41,182 nt of DNA from an uncultured Bacillota bacterium (GTDB lineage: Bacteria; Bacillota; Dehalobacteriia; UBA4068). Shown here piece by piece: positions 17,396 through 25,166 of this stretch. The position numbers and the translations under genes were made by a program. Under the pieces are notes generated by a model. The model had not been told where the DNA came from. It did no database searches and saw nothing but the letters and a program-made list of their open reading frames with translations. The stretch is from positions 1 to 41,182 of the forward strand of contig CAKQQU010000007.1 in NCBI GenBank assembly GCA_934271085.1, in the 5' to 3' direction. The number at the start of each line of letters is the position of its first letter. Within the stretch, counting starts at the first letter, position 1.

Positions 17396-19690
17396 ATGAC
17401 AGAACAAAAAGAACTGTATGCCACTTTTGATGAGGACTATGCTGCCGGATGCTGCCGGGGCGATATTCCCGGTTGTGCTTCTGCCTGCCCCTTTTTGCTG
17501 GATGTGCGGGATTTTATCAGCAAAACCACCCGCGGATCCCTTGATGCGGCTGTCAAAACTTACCGCAACGCGGTGATCTTTCCCCGCATCGTGGCGGAGA
17601 TCTGCCCCGCCCCCTGTCAGGATGTCTGCCCCCGGGGCAAGGTCGATACTTCCATAGACCTGCACAGTCTGGAGCGTACTGCGGTGAAGCTGGCCCGCAG
17701 TCTTGACCCCATCAATTTTAATGTTCCTGCGAAAAAGCAGACGGTGGCTGTTATCGGCGCCGGCGTCAGCGGTTTGGCCTGCGCTATCAGGCTGGCTGCC
17801 AAAAAATACAGCGTTACCGTGTTTGAAAAAAGCGACCGTATAGGCGGTCATTTATGGGATATCATGGATCCGGAAATATTCATGGATGATTTTGCTACCC
17901 AGGGCAAATATGTCAGCTATGAGCTTAAGCTGAACCATGAGATAAAATCCCTGGATGAAGTAAAGGATTTTGATGTGGTTTATATAGCCACCGGCAAGGG
18001 CGGCGAGAATTTCGGTCTGACTGCCGACGGGGACGGCAACCCTGTAGGCGGTCCGGACGGCGTGTTTATCGGCGGCGGCGTGCTGGGGGCTGATACGGTG
18101 TGGGCCATAGTACAGGCAGCCAATGCCGCCATAAATATGGAAAAGCATATCATGACCGGTTTTATGAAATTCCCGCCGGAAAAACGCCGGGATACCCGTA
18201 TCGATATACAGACCGAACTGATAGAAGCTTCCCCCAAGATACAGCCCGATGAACATGGCGTTTATACAAAAGAGCAGGCAAAAGAGGAAGCTGCCCGCTG
18301 CCTGCGCTGCGATTGCAGCCGTTGCCTGGATAAATGCGAATTTATGCAGTACTGGCGGCTTTATCCCAAGCAGATCGCCAATTTTATGGCCTTTGGCCTG
18401 GGTGATATGAACCTGGAGCCCAAATCGCATAACCGTATGGTCAATGCCTGCACCGGCTGCGGCGTCTGCCAGGAGGTCTGCCCCCATGATGTGCCCAATG
18501 GCGATCAGATGATGGCTGTGCGCCGCCGTATGTACGAAAAGAAGATGATACCCCCGGCCTATCATTATTATTGGGTAAATGATATGGAAGAGGCCTGCAG
18601 CGAAGATGCTTATCTGCTGCTGCCGCCGGCAGACGGCAGTCAGCCCAAATATCTGCTCTTTCCCGGCTGTCAGCTGGGAGCTTCTGATCCTCGCTATCCC
18701 AAAGCTCTCTATGAGCTGATGCTGAAAGCAGAGCCTGCTACCGGCCTGCTGCTGACCTGCTGCGGGGCGCCTGCCTACTGGGCAGGGGATAAGCAGCGTC
18801 ATCAGGAGCTGCTGGATGATATCCGCCAGGTCTGGCAGGAGCAGGGCCGGCCCACCATAGTCTGCGCCTGTCTTACCTGCCTGCGCCTGTTCCGCCAGTA
18901 TGCGCCGGATCTGGACAGCGTTTCCCTGTATCAGGTGCTGGCCGATGCTAAGCTGGAGCTGCCCCAATACGGGGATAAGGAATATGCTTTGGTAGACCCC
19001 TGCGCCGCCAAGTTTATAGCTGATTCCCGGGAATCTGTGCAGAAGCTGCTGGAGCAGATGAACGTACCCAATCAGGTGCTTTATCCCAATATCAAAGAAA
19101 TGCCCTGCTGCAGCTTTGGCGGTAATGTTTACGGTGCTGACCCGGGTATGGCCAAACAGATGCGGAAAAACCGGGTGGAGGCGGATCCCCGTCCTTATAT
19201 CACCTATTGCAGTAACTGCCGGGATATTTTTGCCGGCGAAGGCAAGGAGACTGTCCATTTGCTGGATCTGCTCACCGGCCTGAACGACGGCAACCGTCCG
19301 GCTCCTCATATCAGCCAGCGGCGGGCCAACCGCATCAAGGCCAAGGCATTGGCGCTCAATAAGGAGGTTTCTATGCCCAAACCAATGTTTGAACTGGATA
19401 TACCCGAGGATGTGCAGGCTCATATGGACGAATGTCTTATCTATGAGGCGGATGTCTGCAAAGTTATTGCCTACTCCGAGGAGAATAACAGCAAATTCGT
19501 GGATGATAACGGCGTATGCATAGGCCATTTGGCCATAGGTCTGCCCACTATCTGGGTAGAGTATAAGAAACTGGCCGAGGGACGCTACAAGGTATATGAC
19601 TGCTATATGCACCGTATGACTGTGATCGAGCCTGACCGTGATTACAGCGACTGCATCAATAATGTGCTGGAGGAAAAGGTAAATGGATAA
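17396..19690 (+). CDS. FAD pyridine-nucleotide oxidoreductase / dicluster-binding Fe-S protein
   Basis: The ATG at 17396 is preferred over a TTG at 17381, because GAGGGA lies five bases before it. The 764-residue product has an N-terminal cysteine-rich GltD-like segment (CCRGDIPGCASACP near 18-33; CPAPCQDVCP near 70), an FAD-binding Rossmann motif GAGVSG (121-126), a CxxC region near 300 (CLRCDCSRCLDKC), a [4Fe-4S] motif CTGCGVCQEVCP (from 352), and two CCG-type heterodisulfide-reductase-like motifs (Cys455-456 and Cys571-572). The last ~100 residues (about 663-764) are an extra domain containing LPTIWVEYKKLAEG and MHRM. The first parts match the family NCBI names pyridine nucleotide-disulfide oxidoreductase/dicluster-binding protein, as I recall. 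It probably carries electrons between NAD(P)H, Fe-S centres and a partner. The stop overlaps the next start (ATGGATAA). Confidence 0.88.
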   Translation: MTEQKELYATFDEDYAAGCCRGDIPGCASACPFLLDVRDFISKTTRGSLDAAVKTYRNAVIFPRIVAEICPAPCQDVCPRGKVDTSIDLHSLERTAVKLARSLDPINFNVPAKKQTVAVIGAGVSGLACAIRLAAKKYSVTVFEKSDRIGGHLWDIMDPEIFMDDFATQGKYVSYELKLNHEIKSLDEVKDFDVVYIATGKGGENFGLTADGDGNPVGGPDGVFIGGGVLGADTVWAIVQAANAAINMEKHIMTGFMKFPPEKRRDTRIDIQTELIEASPKIQPDEHGVYTKEQAKEEAARCLRCDCSRCLDKCEFMQYWRLYPKQIANFMAFGLGDMNLEPKSHNRMVNACTGCGVCQEVCPHDVPNGDQMMAVRRRMYEKKMIPPAYHYYWVNDMEEACSEDAYLLLPPADGSQPKYLLFPGCQLGASDPRYPKALYELMLKAEPATGLLLTCCGAPAYWAGDKQRHQELLDDIRQVWQEQGRPTIVCACLTCLRLFRQYAPDLDSVSLYQVLADAKLELPQYGDKEYALVDPCAAKFIADSRESVQKLLEQMNVPNQVLYPNIKEMPCCSFGGNVYGADPGMAKQMRKNRVEADPRPYITYCSNCRDIFAGEGKETVHLLDLLTGLNDGNRPAPHISQRRANRIKAKALALNKEVSMPKPMFELDIPEDVQAHMDECLIYEADVCKVIAYSEENNSKFVDDNGVCIGHLAIGLPTIWVEYKKLAEGRYKVYDCYMHRMTVIEPDRDYSDCINNVLEEKVNG

Positions 19691-19871
19691 ACATGTCAAA
19701 TGCTCCCGCTGCGGTGAAGAATTGCAGATCCAAAAGGTAGTCATCCGCTATTTTAACCATGAATTCCGTAAGGATGTCCCCTGCTGCCCCAAATGCGGCC
19801 AGGCCTATATTTCCCGGGAATTTGCCGAGGGCAAGGTTCGGGAAGCAGAAATGGAGTTGGAGGATAAATAG
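19683..19871 (+). CDS. Small double-CxxC protein, C-terminal half of DVU_1557-like redox protein
   Basis: A 62-residue protein that overlaps the end of the flavoprotein gene by 8 bp, so the two are translationally coupled. It has two knuckles, CSRC (Cys7, Cys10) and CPKC (Cys35, Cys38) next to an extra Cys34, typical of a zinc ribbon or small redox site, and ends EMELEDK. It matches the second half of the 155-residue minus-strand protein at 34397-34864, which has CVSC, CPVC and the ending INLEDK. The first half of that protein matches the tail of the flavoprotein just upstream. Function unknown; a role in electron transfer or cofactor handling for the aldehyde oxidoreductase system is inferred. 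Confidence 0.8.
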   Translation: MDKHVKCSRCGEELQIQKVVIRYFNHEFRKDVPCCPKCGQAYISREFAEGKVREAEMELEDK

Positions 19872-19916
19872 CCCATGGCCCTGAGTGGGGTCTAAGGCAG
19901 AACAGGGCAGATCGCA

Positions 19917-19972
19917 GCAGGGCTTACCCAAGGGGATGAGCCCTGCTTTCGCTTATCCGTCCCGCCGGATAA
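19917..19972 (+). other. Two hairpins between the CxxC protein and the radical SAM gene
   Basis: GCAGGGCT (19917-19924) pairs with AGCCCTGC (19939-19946), and TTATCCG (19953-19959) with CGGATAA (19966-19972). The first is followed only by TTTCGCTT, so termination would be partial. The 208 bp spacer is unusually structured and GC-rich. Confidence 0.45.
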
Positions 19973-20079
19973 AAGGAGTGATACGCCAGGCTCAATGGGG
20001 CGCGGCAAAGGGTATCGTCAGCAGCCGTAGCAGCGGGCAGCAGGATAACTGCAGCCGGTAAACAGAGAAAGGAATAATT

Positions 20080-21444
20080 ATGGATAAGGAAATGGTCAAA
20101 ATCTTGGCAGAAAACAGCCAAGAAGCAAAGCTTATCAGCAGCACCCGCAGCATCTGTCCGGTTTGCGGCAGGCAGCTGCCTGCCCTGCGTATCCGTAGGG
20201 GAAAGGAGATATTTCTGGAAAAGACCTGTCCCGAGCATGGAGATTTTTCTACGGTGATCTGGCGGGGGGCCCAATGCTTTTTTGACAACTGGTATGAAGG
20301 CGCTGAGGCGCTGGCAGAGGGGGAAAACCTGTGCTGCCCCAGGGACTGCGGTATTTGCAGCCAGCATCGCCAGGGCACCTGCTGCGTGCTGTATGAGATC
20401 ACCCGCCGCTGCAATCTGGCCTGCCCCTTTTGCTTTGCGGAAGGCGGGGCGGGGGAGGATATCCCTTTTGCCAAAATAGAAGCTGATCTGAGAACTATCA
20501 TAAAGCCGGGAGAAACTTTCCTGCAGCTTTCCGGCGGCGAGCCTACTGTTCGGGATGATCTGCCCCGTATAGTGGCTTTGGCCCGGGAGCTGGGAGCCAA
20601 ATATATACAGCTCAACAGCAACGGCCTGCGGCTGGGGCAGGATGAGAGCCTTGTGGCGGCGCTGGCAGATGCAGGGCTTTCCTTTGTTTTTCTCCAGTTT
20701 GACGGCGTAACCGATGATGTTTACCGCAAGCTGCGGGGAAGGGAACTGCTGGATATCAAGACCGCGGCTATTGAGAACTGCGGAAGACATAATATCGGCG
20801 TGACTTTGGTGCCTACCCTGGTACCTGGGGTCAATACCCGGCAGATAGGGGATATTATCCGCTTTGGTGTGGCTCATGCGCCGGTGGTGCGGGGAGTGCA
20901 TTTTCAGCCTGTATCATTTTTCGGCCGTTATCCGGCGCCGCCCAAAAACGAGGATCGTTATACCCTGGGCGACCTGCTGGCAGCCCTGCCGCTGCAGACC
21001 GACGGTATGATCAGCCTGGCTAATATAGCGCCATCCCATTGCGATCATCCCCTGTGCGGTTTTCACAGCAGCTACATAGCTATGGAGGATGGCAGCATGA
21101 TCCCTCTGACCACCCGCAAGAGCGGCGGTTGCTGCTGCGGTACTGTTACGGCCGAGCAGAACAGGGAATACATTGGCAGCCGCTGGCTGCGCAAAAAGAA
21201 AATGCCTGCGGCGGAAGAGGCGGCCATAGCTGCTGGGCCCAATGGAGCAGGAGTGGAAGAAGAGGATGATTTTGACCGTTTTCTGCGGCTTTCCCGTACC
21301 CGCTCTTTTACGGTGACAGCCATGGCTTTTCAGGACGCCTATAATCTGGATATCGAGCGGCTGCGTCATTGCTCGCTGCATGTATATGAGGACGGTAAAT
21401 TTTATCCCTTCTGCTCCCGCTATTTAACCCTGGCGGATAGGTAA
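20080..21444 (+). CDS. trsS: TrsS-type radical SAM protein
   Basis: A 454-residue protein with GAAAGGAATAATT before the ATG. The N-terminal part has CPVCG (from Cys26) and KTCPEHGDF, then CPRDCGICSQH, and the radical SAM motif CNLACPFC (Cys111, 115, 118), which binds the [4Fe-4S]/SAM cluster. A GGEPT motif follows near residue 150. This layout belongs to the COG1964-like group that also includes archaeal lipid-modifying enzymes. I recall NCBI naming the close family 'radical SAM (seleno)protein TrsS', found beside the DVU_1556-type methyltransferase. No in-frame TGA interrupts this copy, so it is a cysteine form. The C-terminus has further cysteines (GGCCCGT near 350). The substrate is unknown. 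The methyltransferase follows 112 bp downstream. Confidence 0.82.
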   Translation: MDKEMVKILAENSQEAKLISSTRSICPVCGRQLPALRIRRGKEIFLEKTCPEHGDFSTVIWRGAQCFFDNWYEGAEALAEGENLCCPRDCGICSQHRQGTCCVLYEITRRCNLACPFCFAEGGAGEDIPFAKIEADLRTIIKPGETFLQLSGGEPTVRDDLPRIVALARELGAKYIQLNSNGLRLGQDESLVAALADAGLSFVFLQFDGVTDDVYRKLRGRELLDIKTAAIENCGRHNIGVTLVPTLVPGVNTRQIGDIIRFGVAHAPVVRGVHFQPVSFFGRYPAPPKNEDRYTLGDLLAALPLQTDGMISLANIAPSHCDHPLCGFHSSYIAMEDGSMIPLTTRKSGGCCCGTVTAEQNREYIGSRWLRKKKMPAAEEAAIAAGPNGAGVEEEDDFDRFLRLSRTRSFTVTAMAFQDAYNLDIERLRHCSLHVYEDGKFYPFCSRYLTLADR

Positions 21445-21465
21445 GGGTAAAGCTGTCATTATTTT

Positions 21466-21519
21466 CATACGCTTATTTGGCCATTGGTCAAAGGCAGTCA
21501 ATATTGACGGTTGCGTATG
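21466..21519 (+). other. Long-loop inverted repeat with inner palindrome before the methyltransferase gene
   Basis: CATACGC (21466-21472) is complementary to GCGTATG (21513-21519), and a perfect 12 bp palindrome GTCAATATTGAC lies between them (21497-21508). It sits in the 112 bp gap before the methyltransferase and could be an operator or an RNA structure. Confidence 0.4.
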
Positions 21520-21556
21520 ATATTTATCATTAAAGCCTAAGGAGGATTAGCTGTAA

Positions 21557-22195
21557 ATGGAAGCATTACATCCCGGCGGCAGGGAACTCACCCGCCGCCT
21601 GCTGGAATTGGCCGGATTACCTGAAGGCTGCACCCTGCTTGATATAGGCTGCGGCGACGGAGAATCCCTGGGTTTGCTTTATGATGAATTTGGCTTTTCC
21701 TGCTGCGGCCTGGAGCCGGATCCGGAACATTTGGCGGCTGCCCGCTCCGCCGCCGCCGGCTGTACTGTGGTGCAGGGCAGAGGTGAAAAAATACCCTTTG
21801 CCGACAGCAGCTTCGGTGCTGTGCTGGCGGAATGCAGTTTTTCTCTTTTTGACCCTGCCCCAAAGGCATTGGCTGAAATATGGCGGGTGCTGCAGCCAGG
21901 GGGCAAGCTGCTGCTGACTGATGTTTATGCCGCATCCGGCTGCAGCTGCTGCGGTAAGGGCCTGCTGCGCCAGATACGGACAGTGGAAGAGATAAAAGAT
22001 TTGCTGGAGCGAGCCGGCTTTAATGTGCTGCATCAGGAGGATTGCGGTAAGGTGCTGAAATGGCAGCTTGCCCAGCTGATACTGGATTATGGCAGGGAAG
22101 AGGCATATGCAAAATTGGGTCTGGATAGCTGTACCCTTAAAAAGGCAGGCACAGGCTATTTATTACTGATCGCGGAAAAGGGCAATGATATTTGA
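21557..22195 (+). CDS. trsM: Class I SAM-dependent methyltransferase, DVU_1556-like
   Basis: A 212-residue protein with AAGGAGG upstream. The SAM-binding motif I LLDIGCGDGES is at about 27-37, followed by the acidic end of strand 2 (GLEPDPEH), motif II-like sequence AVLAECSFSLFDPAPKAL and WRVLQPGGKLLLTDVY. A cysteine cluster GCSCCGKG occurs at about 130-137, where ordinary Rossmann methyltransferases have a plain loop. That cluster and the neighbouring TrsS-type gene fit the family NCBI calls DVU_1556, as I recall. The substrate is unknown; by context it could act with the radical SAM enzyme on a thiol, selenium or metal-cofactor intermediate for the molybdenum hydroxylase, which is inference. 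Confidence 0.78.
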   Translation: MEALHPGGRELTRRLLELAGLPEGCTLLDIGCGDGESLGLLYDEFGFSCCGLEPDPEHLAAARSAAAGCTVVQGRGEKIPFADSSFGAVLAECSFSLFDPAPKALAEIWRVLQPGGKLLLTDVYAASGCSCCGKGLLRQIRTVEEIKDLLERAGFNVLHQEDCGKVLKWQLAQLILDYGREEAYAKLGLDSCTLKKAGTGYLLLIAEKGNDI

Positions 22196-22201
22196 TAATA
22201 C

Positions 22202-22238
22202 TGGCTGGTCTACATGTAATATTGGCTGATTCTACATG
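22202..22238 (+). repeat. Pair of direct repeats upstream of the C45 hydrolase
   Basis: TGGCTGGTCTACATG (22202-22216) and TGGCTGATTCTACATG (22223-22238) start 21 bp apart, two turns of the helix. This looks like tandem regulator sites. Confidence 0.45.
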
Positions 22239-22280
22239 ATTTTTCGCGGCATATTATTAAAAGCAGCATAAATATTAAAA

Positions 22281-22296
22281 CAAGACATATGTCTTG
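22281..22296. promoter_or_regulatory. 16 bp perfect palindrome, operator candidate
   Basis: CAAGACATATGTCTTG is self-complementary over all 16 bases and ends 11 bp before the -35 of the next promoter. It is itself enclosed by AAAGCAGC/GCTGCTTT (22260-22267 and 22299-22306), so at RNA level it could also form the tip of a long hairpin ending the previous transcript. Confidence 0.55.
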
Positions 22297-22307
22297 TCGC
22301 TGCTTTG

Positions 22308-22336
22308 TTGACTGCATCCGACAATTATTATATAAT
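22308..22336 (+). promoter_or_regulatory. Sigma-A promoter for the C45 hydrolase unit
   Basis: TTGACT at 22308-22313 and consensus TATAAT at 22331-22336, 17 bp apart. The transcript would have a leader of about 155 nt. Confidence 0.7.
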
Positions 22337-22382
22337 AGAACAAATTGTTTTATAGCGTTTATAGTAGCTTTTGGATTTCATT

Positions 22383-22431
22383 GACATTCCCACCTTTTTC
22401 TGATTTGTGCCAGGAATGTCCTTTTTGTTTT
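22383..22431 (+). terminator. Attenuator-like terminator hairpin in the C45 leader
   Basis: GACATTCC (22383-22390) pairs perfectly with GGAATGTC (22413-22420), followed by CTTTTTGTTTT. It lies between the promoter and the coding start, so it could act as a conditional terminator. No known aptamer class was recognised upstream of it. Confidence 0.55.
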
Positions 22432-22497
22432 AAGGCCCAATGTTGTCTAAAGACAGCTTAAAATACAGGCGAATTTTATTTAAAGGAGGATCTGATT

Positions 22498-23580
22498 ATG
22501 AAGATCGAAAAGAAGCCTTTAGTTCTCCATGAGTTCTCCGGTACTTGGAAGGAGATCGGTCGTCAGTACGGTGAGGATTGCCGTGACGAGATCAAAAATA
22601 TGATGGGTTATTGGGAAAAAGCTCTGCATCCCATTATGCCTGATAAGACCATGGATGAGATTATCGCCGCCACCAAGGTCTTTGAGCAGCCCATACGGGA
22701 TTATGCACCCGAGATCATGGAAGAGATCGAAGGTATAGCCGAAGGCGCCAATATTTCTCTGGGCGAAGCTTTATTCCATCAGGGAAGCTTTGAAATGGAT
22801 GTGGCAGGTCCCCTTTATATAGGCGGCTGCACTTCTTTTGCCTGCTCCGGTAAGGCTACCAAGGACGGCAAAACCATTGCCGGCCAGCATTTTGACTGGT
22901 ACGATGACGCTGATATGATACTGATGCGGGTCAAACCCAATAAAGGCCCGGCCATGCTGGGTACATCCATTGCCGGCCAGGTAATGCAGTTCGGTATCAA
23001 CAGCAACGGCATTGGTCATTATGCCAATGTTCTGGCTTATCCCAAATCTGTAGTAGGCGTTCCCGCAGTAGTGGTAGCTCAGAAAGGACTGCAGTCCAAA
23101 AACGTGCCTGATGTTATCCGCTGCATCACTCAGGCTCCCAATGCTATAGCCCTGAACCATATGATAGCCGGCAAAGACGGCGAAATGGTGGATGTGGAAG
23201 CTACCCCCGACAAATGCGGCGTCCTGCTGCCTGATTGCGGCTGCGATATCCTGACCCATGCCAACAACTTCCTGTGCCATTATCTGCAGGAATCCTGCAT
23301 GGGCGGCCTGACCTCCTTCCCCGATACCTATTTGCGGGCTCCCCGCCTGAAACAGCTGATGATGGATCATTTCGGCGAGCTGGATGTAAACCTGATGATG
23401 GAACTGATGCAGGATCATCGCTGCTATCCCGATTCCATCTGCCGTCATTGCGACCTGACCGGCCCCGAATTCGAGCAGTTCTGCACCCTGACTTCCCTTA
23501 TCTCCCTGCCTGGGGAAGGCAAACTGTGGGCCACCAACGGCTGCCCCTGCGAGAACCCCTATTATCTCTATACTCTGTAA
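22498..23580 (+). CDS. C45-family Ntn hydrolase / acyltransferase-like protein
   Basis: A 360-residue protein with AAAGGAGG before the ATG. It matches the acyl-CoA:6-aminopenicillanate acyltransferase/C45 fold: an N-terminal helical part (GTWKEIGRQYGEDCRDEI, then EEIEGIAEGANISLGEAL), then the autocatalytic site with Cys111 in GGCTSFACSG, and the downstream signature GKTIAGQHFDWYDD. In this family the chain cleaves itself before the Cys, which becomes the N-terminal nucleophile and hydrolyses or transfers an amide-linked acyl group. No signal peptide is seen, so it should be cytoplasmic. The membrane protein gene 153 bp downstream suggests import and hydrolysis of an acylated amine or peptide. 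The natural substrate is unknown. Confidence 0.85.
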   Translation: MKIEKKPLVLHEFSGTWKEIGRQYGEDCRDEIKNMMGYWEKALHPIMPDKTMDEIIAATKVFEQPIRDYAPEIMEEIEGIAEGANISLGEALFHQGSFEMDVAGPLYIGGCTSFACSGKATKDGKTIAGQHFDWYDDADMILMRVKPNKGPAMLGTSIAGQVMQFGINSNGIGHYANVLAYPKSVVGVPAVVVAQKGLQSKNVPDVIRCITQAPNAIALNHMIAGKDGEMVDVEATPDKCGVLLPDCGCDILTHANNFLCHYLQESCMGGLTSFPDTYLRAPRLKQLMMDHFGELDVNLMMELMQDHRCYPDSICRHCDLTGPEFEQFCTLTSLISLPGEGKLWATNGCPCENPYYLYTL

Positions 23581-23604
23581 AAGATCAAATAAAGCCAAAC
23601 AGCC

Positions 23605-23667
23605 GGAAGGAGCGGCACGCACCGCTCCTTCCCCTGCATTAACTCTGCTGCCCTTGCTCGGGGCAGC
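23605..23667 (+). other. Two strong hairpins between the C45 and membrane protein genes
   Basis: GGAAGGAGCGG (23605-23615) pairs with CCGCTCCTTCC (23622-23632), and GCTGCCC (23647-23653) with GGGCAGC (23661-23667). Neither has a T run, so they may protect the upstream message or set expression of the downstream gene rather than terminate. Confidence 0.55.
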
Positions 23668-23733
23668 ATATACTGACCGGAACAGAGTGCCGGTTCAGCA
23701 ATTCACTTTACAGGAATAATAAGGAGAATAATT

Positions 23734-24948
23734 ATGGACGAACAAAAAATATCCCGCAAAGCGGTTTTGCCGGCCTTTTTAGGCATGATTGCTCTGGCCG
23801 TCGTTATCTGCGTTGCCATGAACCTTATTCAGCCCCACCTGGCCAATAATATGTTCAACTGGTTCGATCTGGTGGGCGGTGCTGCCGAGGGCTCTGTTTT
23901 TTACCGGGTAATGTGGTTCCTCATCGACCTGGATCAGGGTACTTTTATGGCCAGCATCATCGGTACCGGTTTCCTGCTGATAGGCCTGGCTGTTGCCAGC
24001 CATCTGGAGCGGAAAAAATCCCCCCATATGGGAACAGGCGTCTGCGGTATGAATGGCATTATCTTCAAAATGGTAGCCTGCGCCTTTGCCGGCTTGATCC
24101 TGGGCCAGATAGTCAATGATATCTGCGGTCTGATCGTAGGAGTAAATCCCTTTGCCACCTATGGCTGGGTGCCTACCTTTGCTATCTTTTTGGCAGCTCA
24201 GGTGCTGGTAGCCTTCTATGGCACCACTCCTTCCAAAATGGTCACCATCACTGTGCTCAGCTCTATCGTTACTTATCTGAGCTGCTGGTTCTTCCTGCAC
24301 TTTGTAGTCGTGCCTGTTGGCCTGCCCCTGTTCTGCTGCGTTTCCTTTGGTCTTATCGTTGCTGTTCCTATATGCAGCGAGATATTGCGGGTTCTGCCCT
24401 GGATCAAAAAAGCCGACCCCGCTCCTGCCCCCGATGAATATGCAGAAGTCCCCATGCCCGTATTATCCGAGAACAAATGGTTCGTTCATACTACCTTTGG
24501 CGATATCGGTCAGTTGGTGGTATGGGGCAGCTCTATAGCGGTTATCTTTATGTACATAGGCTGCATTATCAACTGGGCTATTGATCCGCTGAACGTAGGT
24601 TATTCTGTGGGCAATTTCGGTACCATGATCGCTGCCCAGATAGCTACAGCTGCTTTGGGTATATTCATCTATTATCCCCGCTGGAAGAAAAACGGCTTTA
24701 CTTTCACTTTCGGCGGTATAGTCTTTTCCTCCGCTATTATCATTACCTACGCCAATCATTGGGTAGTGGTCCTCTCTGCCATAATTCTGGGCGCCCTGGT
24801 GGTAGGCCCCTTTATTGATTGGCTGATAAAAACCTTTAATAAAAACGGACGTTATCATGTTATTTTCTTCGCCCAGATAGGCATTGGTGTTTGTGTAGCT
24901 GTTTATTCCCTTATCCTTAAATACCTGCTACTGCCGGTGCTTTGCTGA
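23734..24948 (+). CDS. Polytopic membrane protein of unknown function
   Basis: A 404-residue integral membrane protein with AAGGAG before the ATG and about ten hydrophobic segments (first at about 13-32, last at about 378-400). A hydrophilic loop at about 225-250 (ADPAPAPDEYAEVP) splits it into two halves. The first half has a polar stretch FLIDLDQGTFMAS after the second segment, and the second half has WAIDPLNVGYSVGNFGT. I do not recognise a transporter family with certainty. Its position behind the C45 hydrolase suggests that it moves the hydrolase's substrate or product, or acts as a membrane sensor. No periplasmic binding protein or ATPase gene is nearby. Confidence 0.75.
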   Translation: MDEQKISRKAVLPAFLGMIALAVVICVAMNLIQPHLANNMFNWFDLVGGAAEGSVFYRVMWFLIDLDQGTFMASIIGTGFLLIGLAVASHLERKKSPHMGTGVCGMNGIIFKMVACAFAGLILGQIVNDICGLIVGVNPFATYGWVPTFAIFLAAQVLVAFYGTTPSKMVTITVLSSIVTYLSCWFFLHFVVVPVGLPLFCCVSFGLIVAVPICSEILRVLPWIKKADPAPAPDEYAEVPMPVLSENKWFVHTTFGDIGQLVVWGSSIAVIFMYIGCIINWAIDPLNVGYSVGNFGTMIAAQIATAALGIFIYYPRWKKNGFTFTFGGIVFSSAIIITYANHWVVVLSAIILGALVVGPFIDWLIKTFNKNGRYHVIFFAQIGIGVCVAVYSLILKYLLLPVLC

Positions 24949-25082
24949 TGCCGGGCGCAGGCTTTTGCGGAAAGGGGCTGTCATGGTTTCCGGCTTTTTA
25001 TCCCGGAAAAGCTTTGGCTTAACAGCTTTGTTTTCCAAATGCCATGTTGATAACTAAAGATCTGTTTTATATATGAAGGGAA

Positions 25083-25115
25083 ATCGCCGGATAAGATATT
25101 ATCCGGCGATTTTTT
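25083..25115 (+). terminator. Strong rho-independent terminator
   Basis: ATCGCCGGATAA (25083-25094) and TTATCCGGCGAT (25099-25110) form a perfect 12 bp stem with a 4 nt loop, followed by TTTTT. It ends the membrane protein transcript and lies between convergent genes; on the minus strand it has only a short T run. Confidence 0.9.
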
Positions 25116-25166
25116 GTGATCCAAATATAAATTTTTCTGGTAGACCGTACTGCCTTGCAAATGTAT

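Noticed and set aside
17852..19744. Minus-strand open frame of 630 residues opposite the flavoprotein
   Set aside because: It is a shadow frame; the plus strand carries FAD, Fe-S and CCG motifs and a proper start.
20080..22195. Selenocysteine in the TrsS-type protein or methyltransferase
   Set aside because: No in-frame TGA is present; the reading frames are intact with cysteines throughout and end in ordinary stops.
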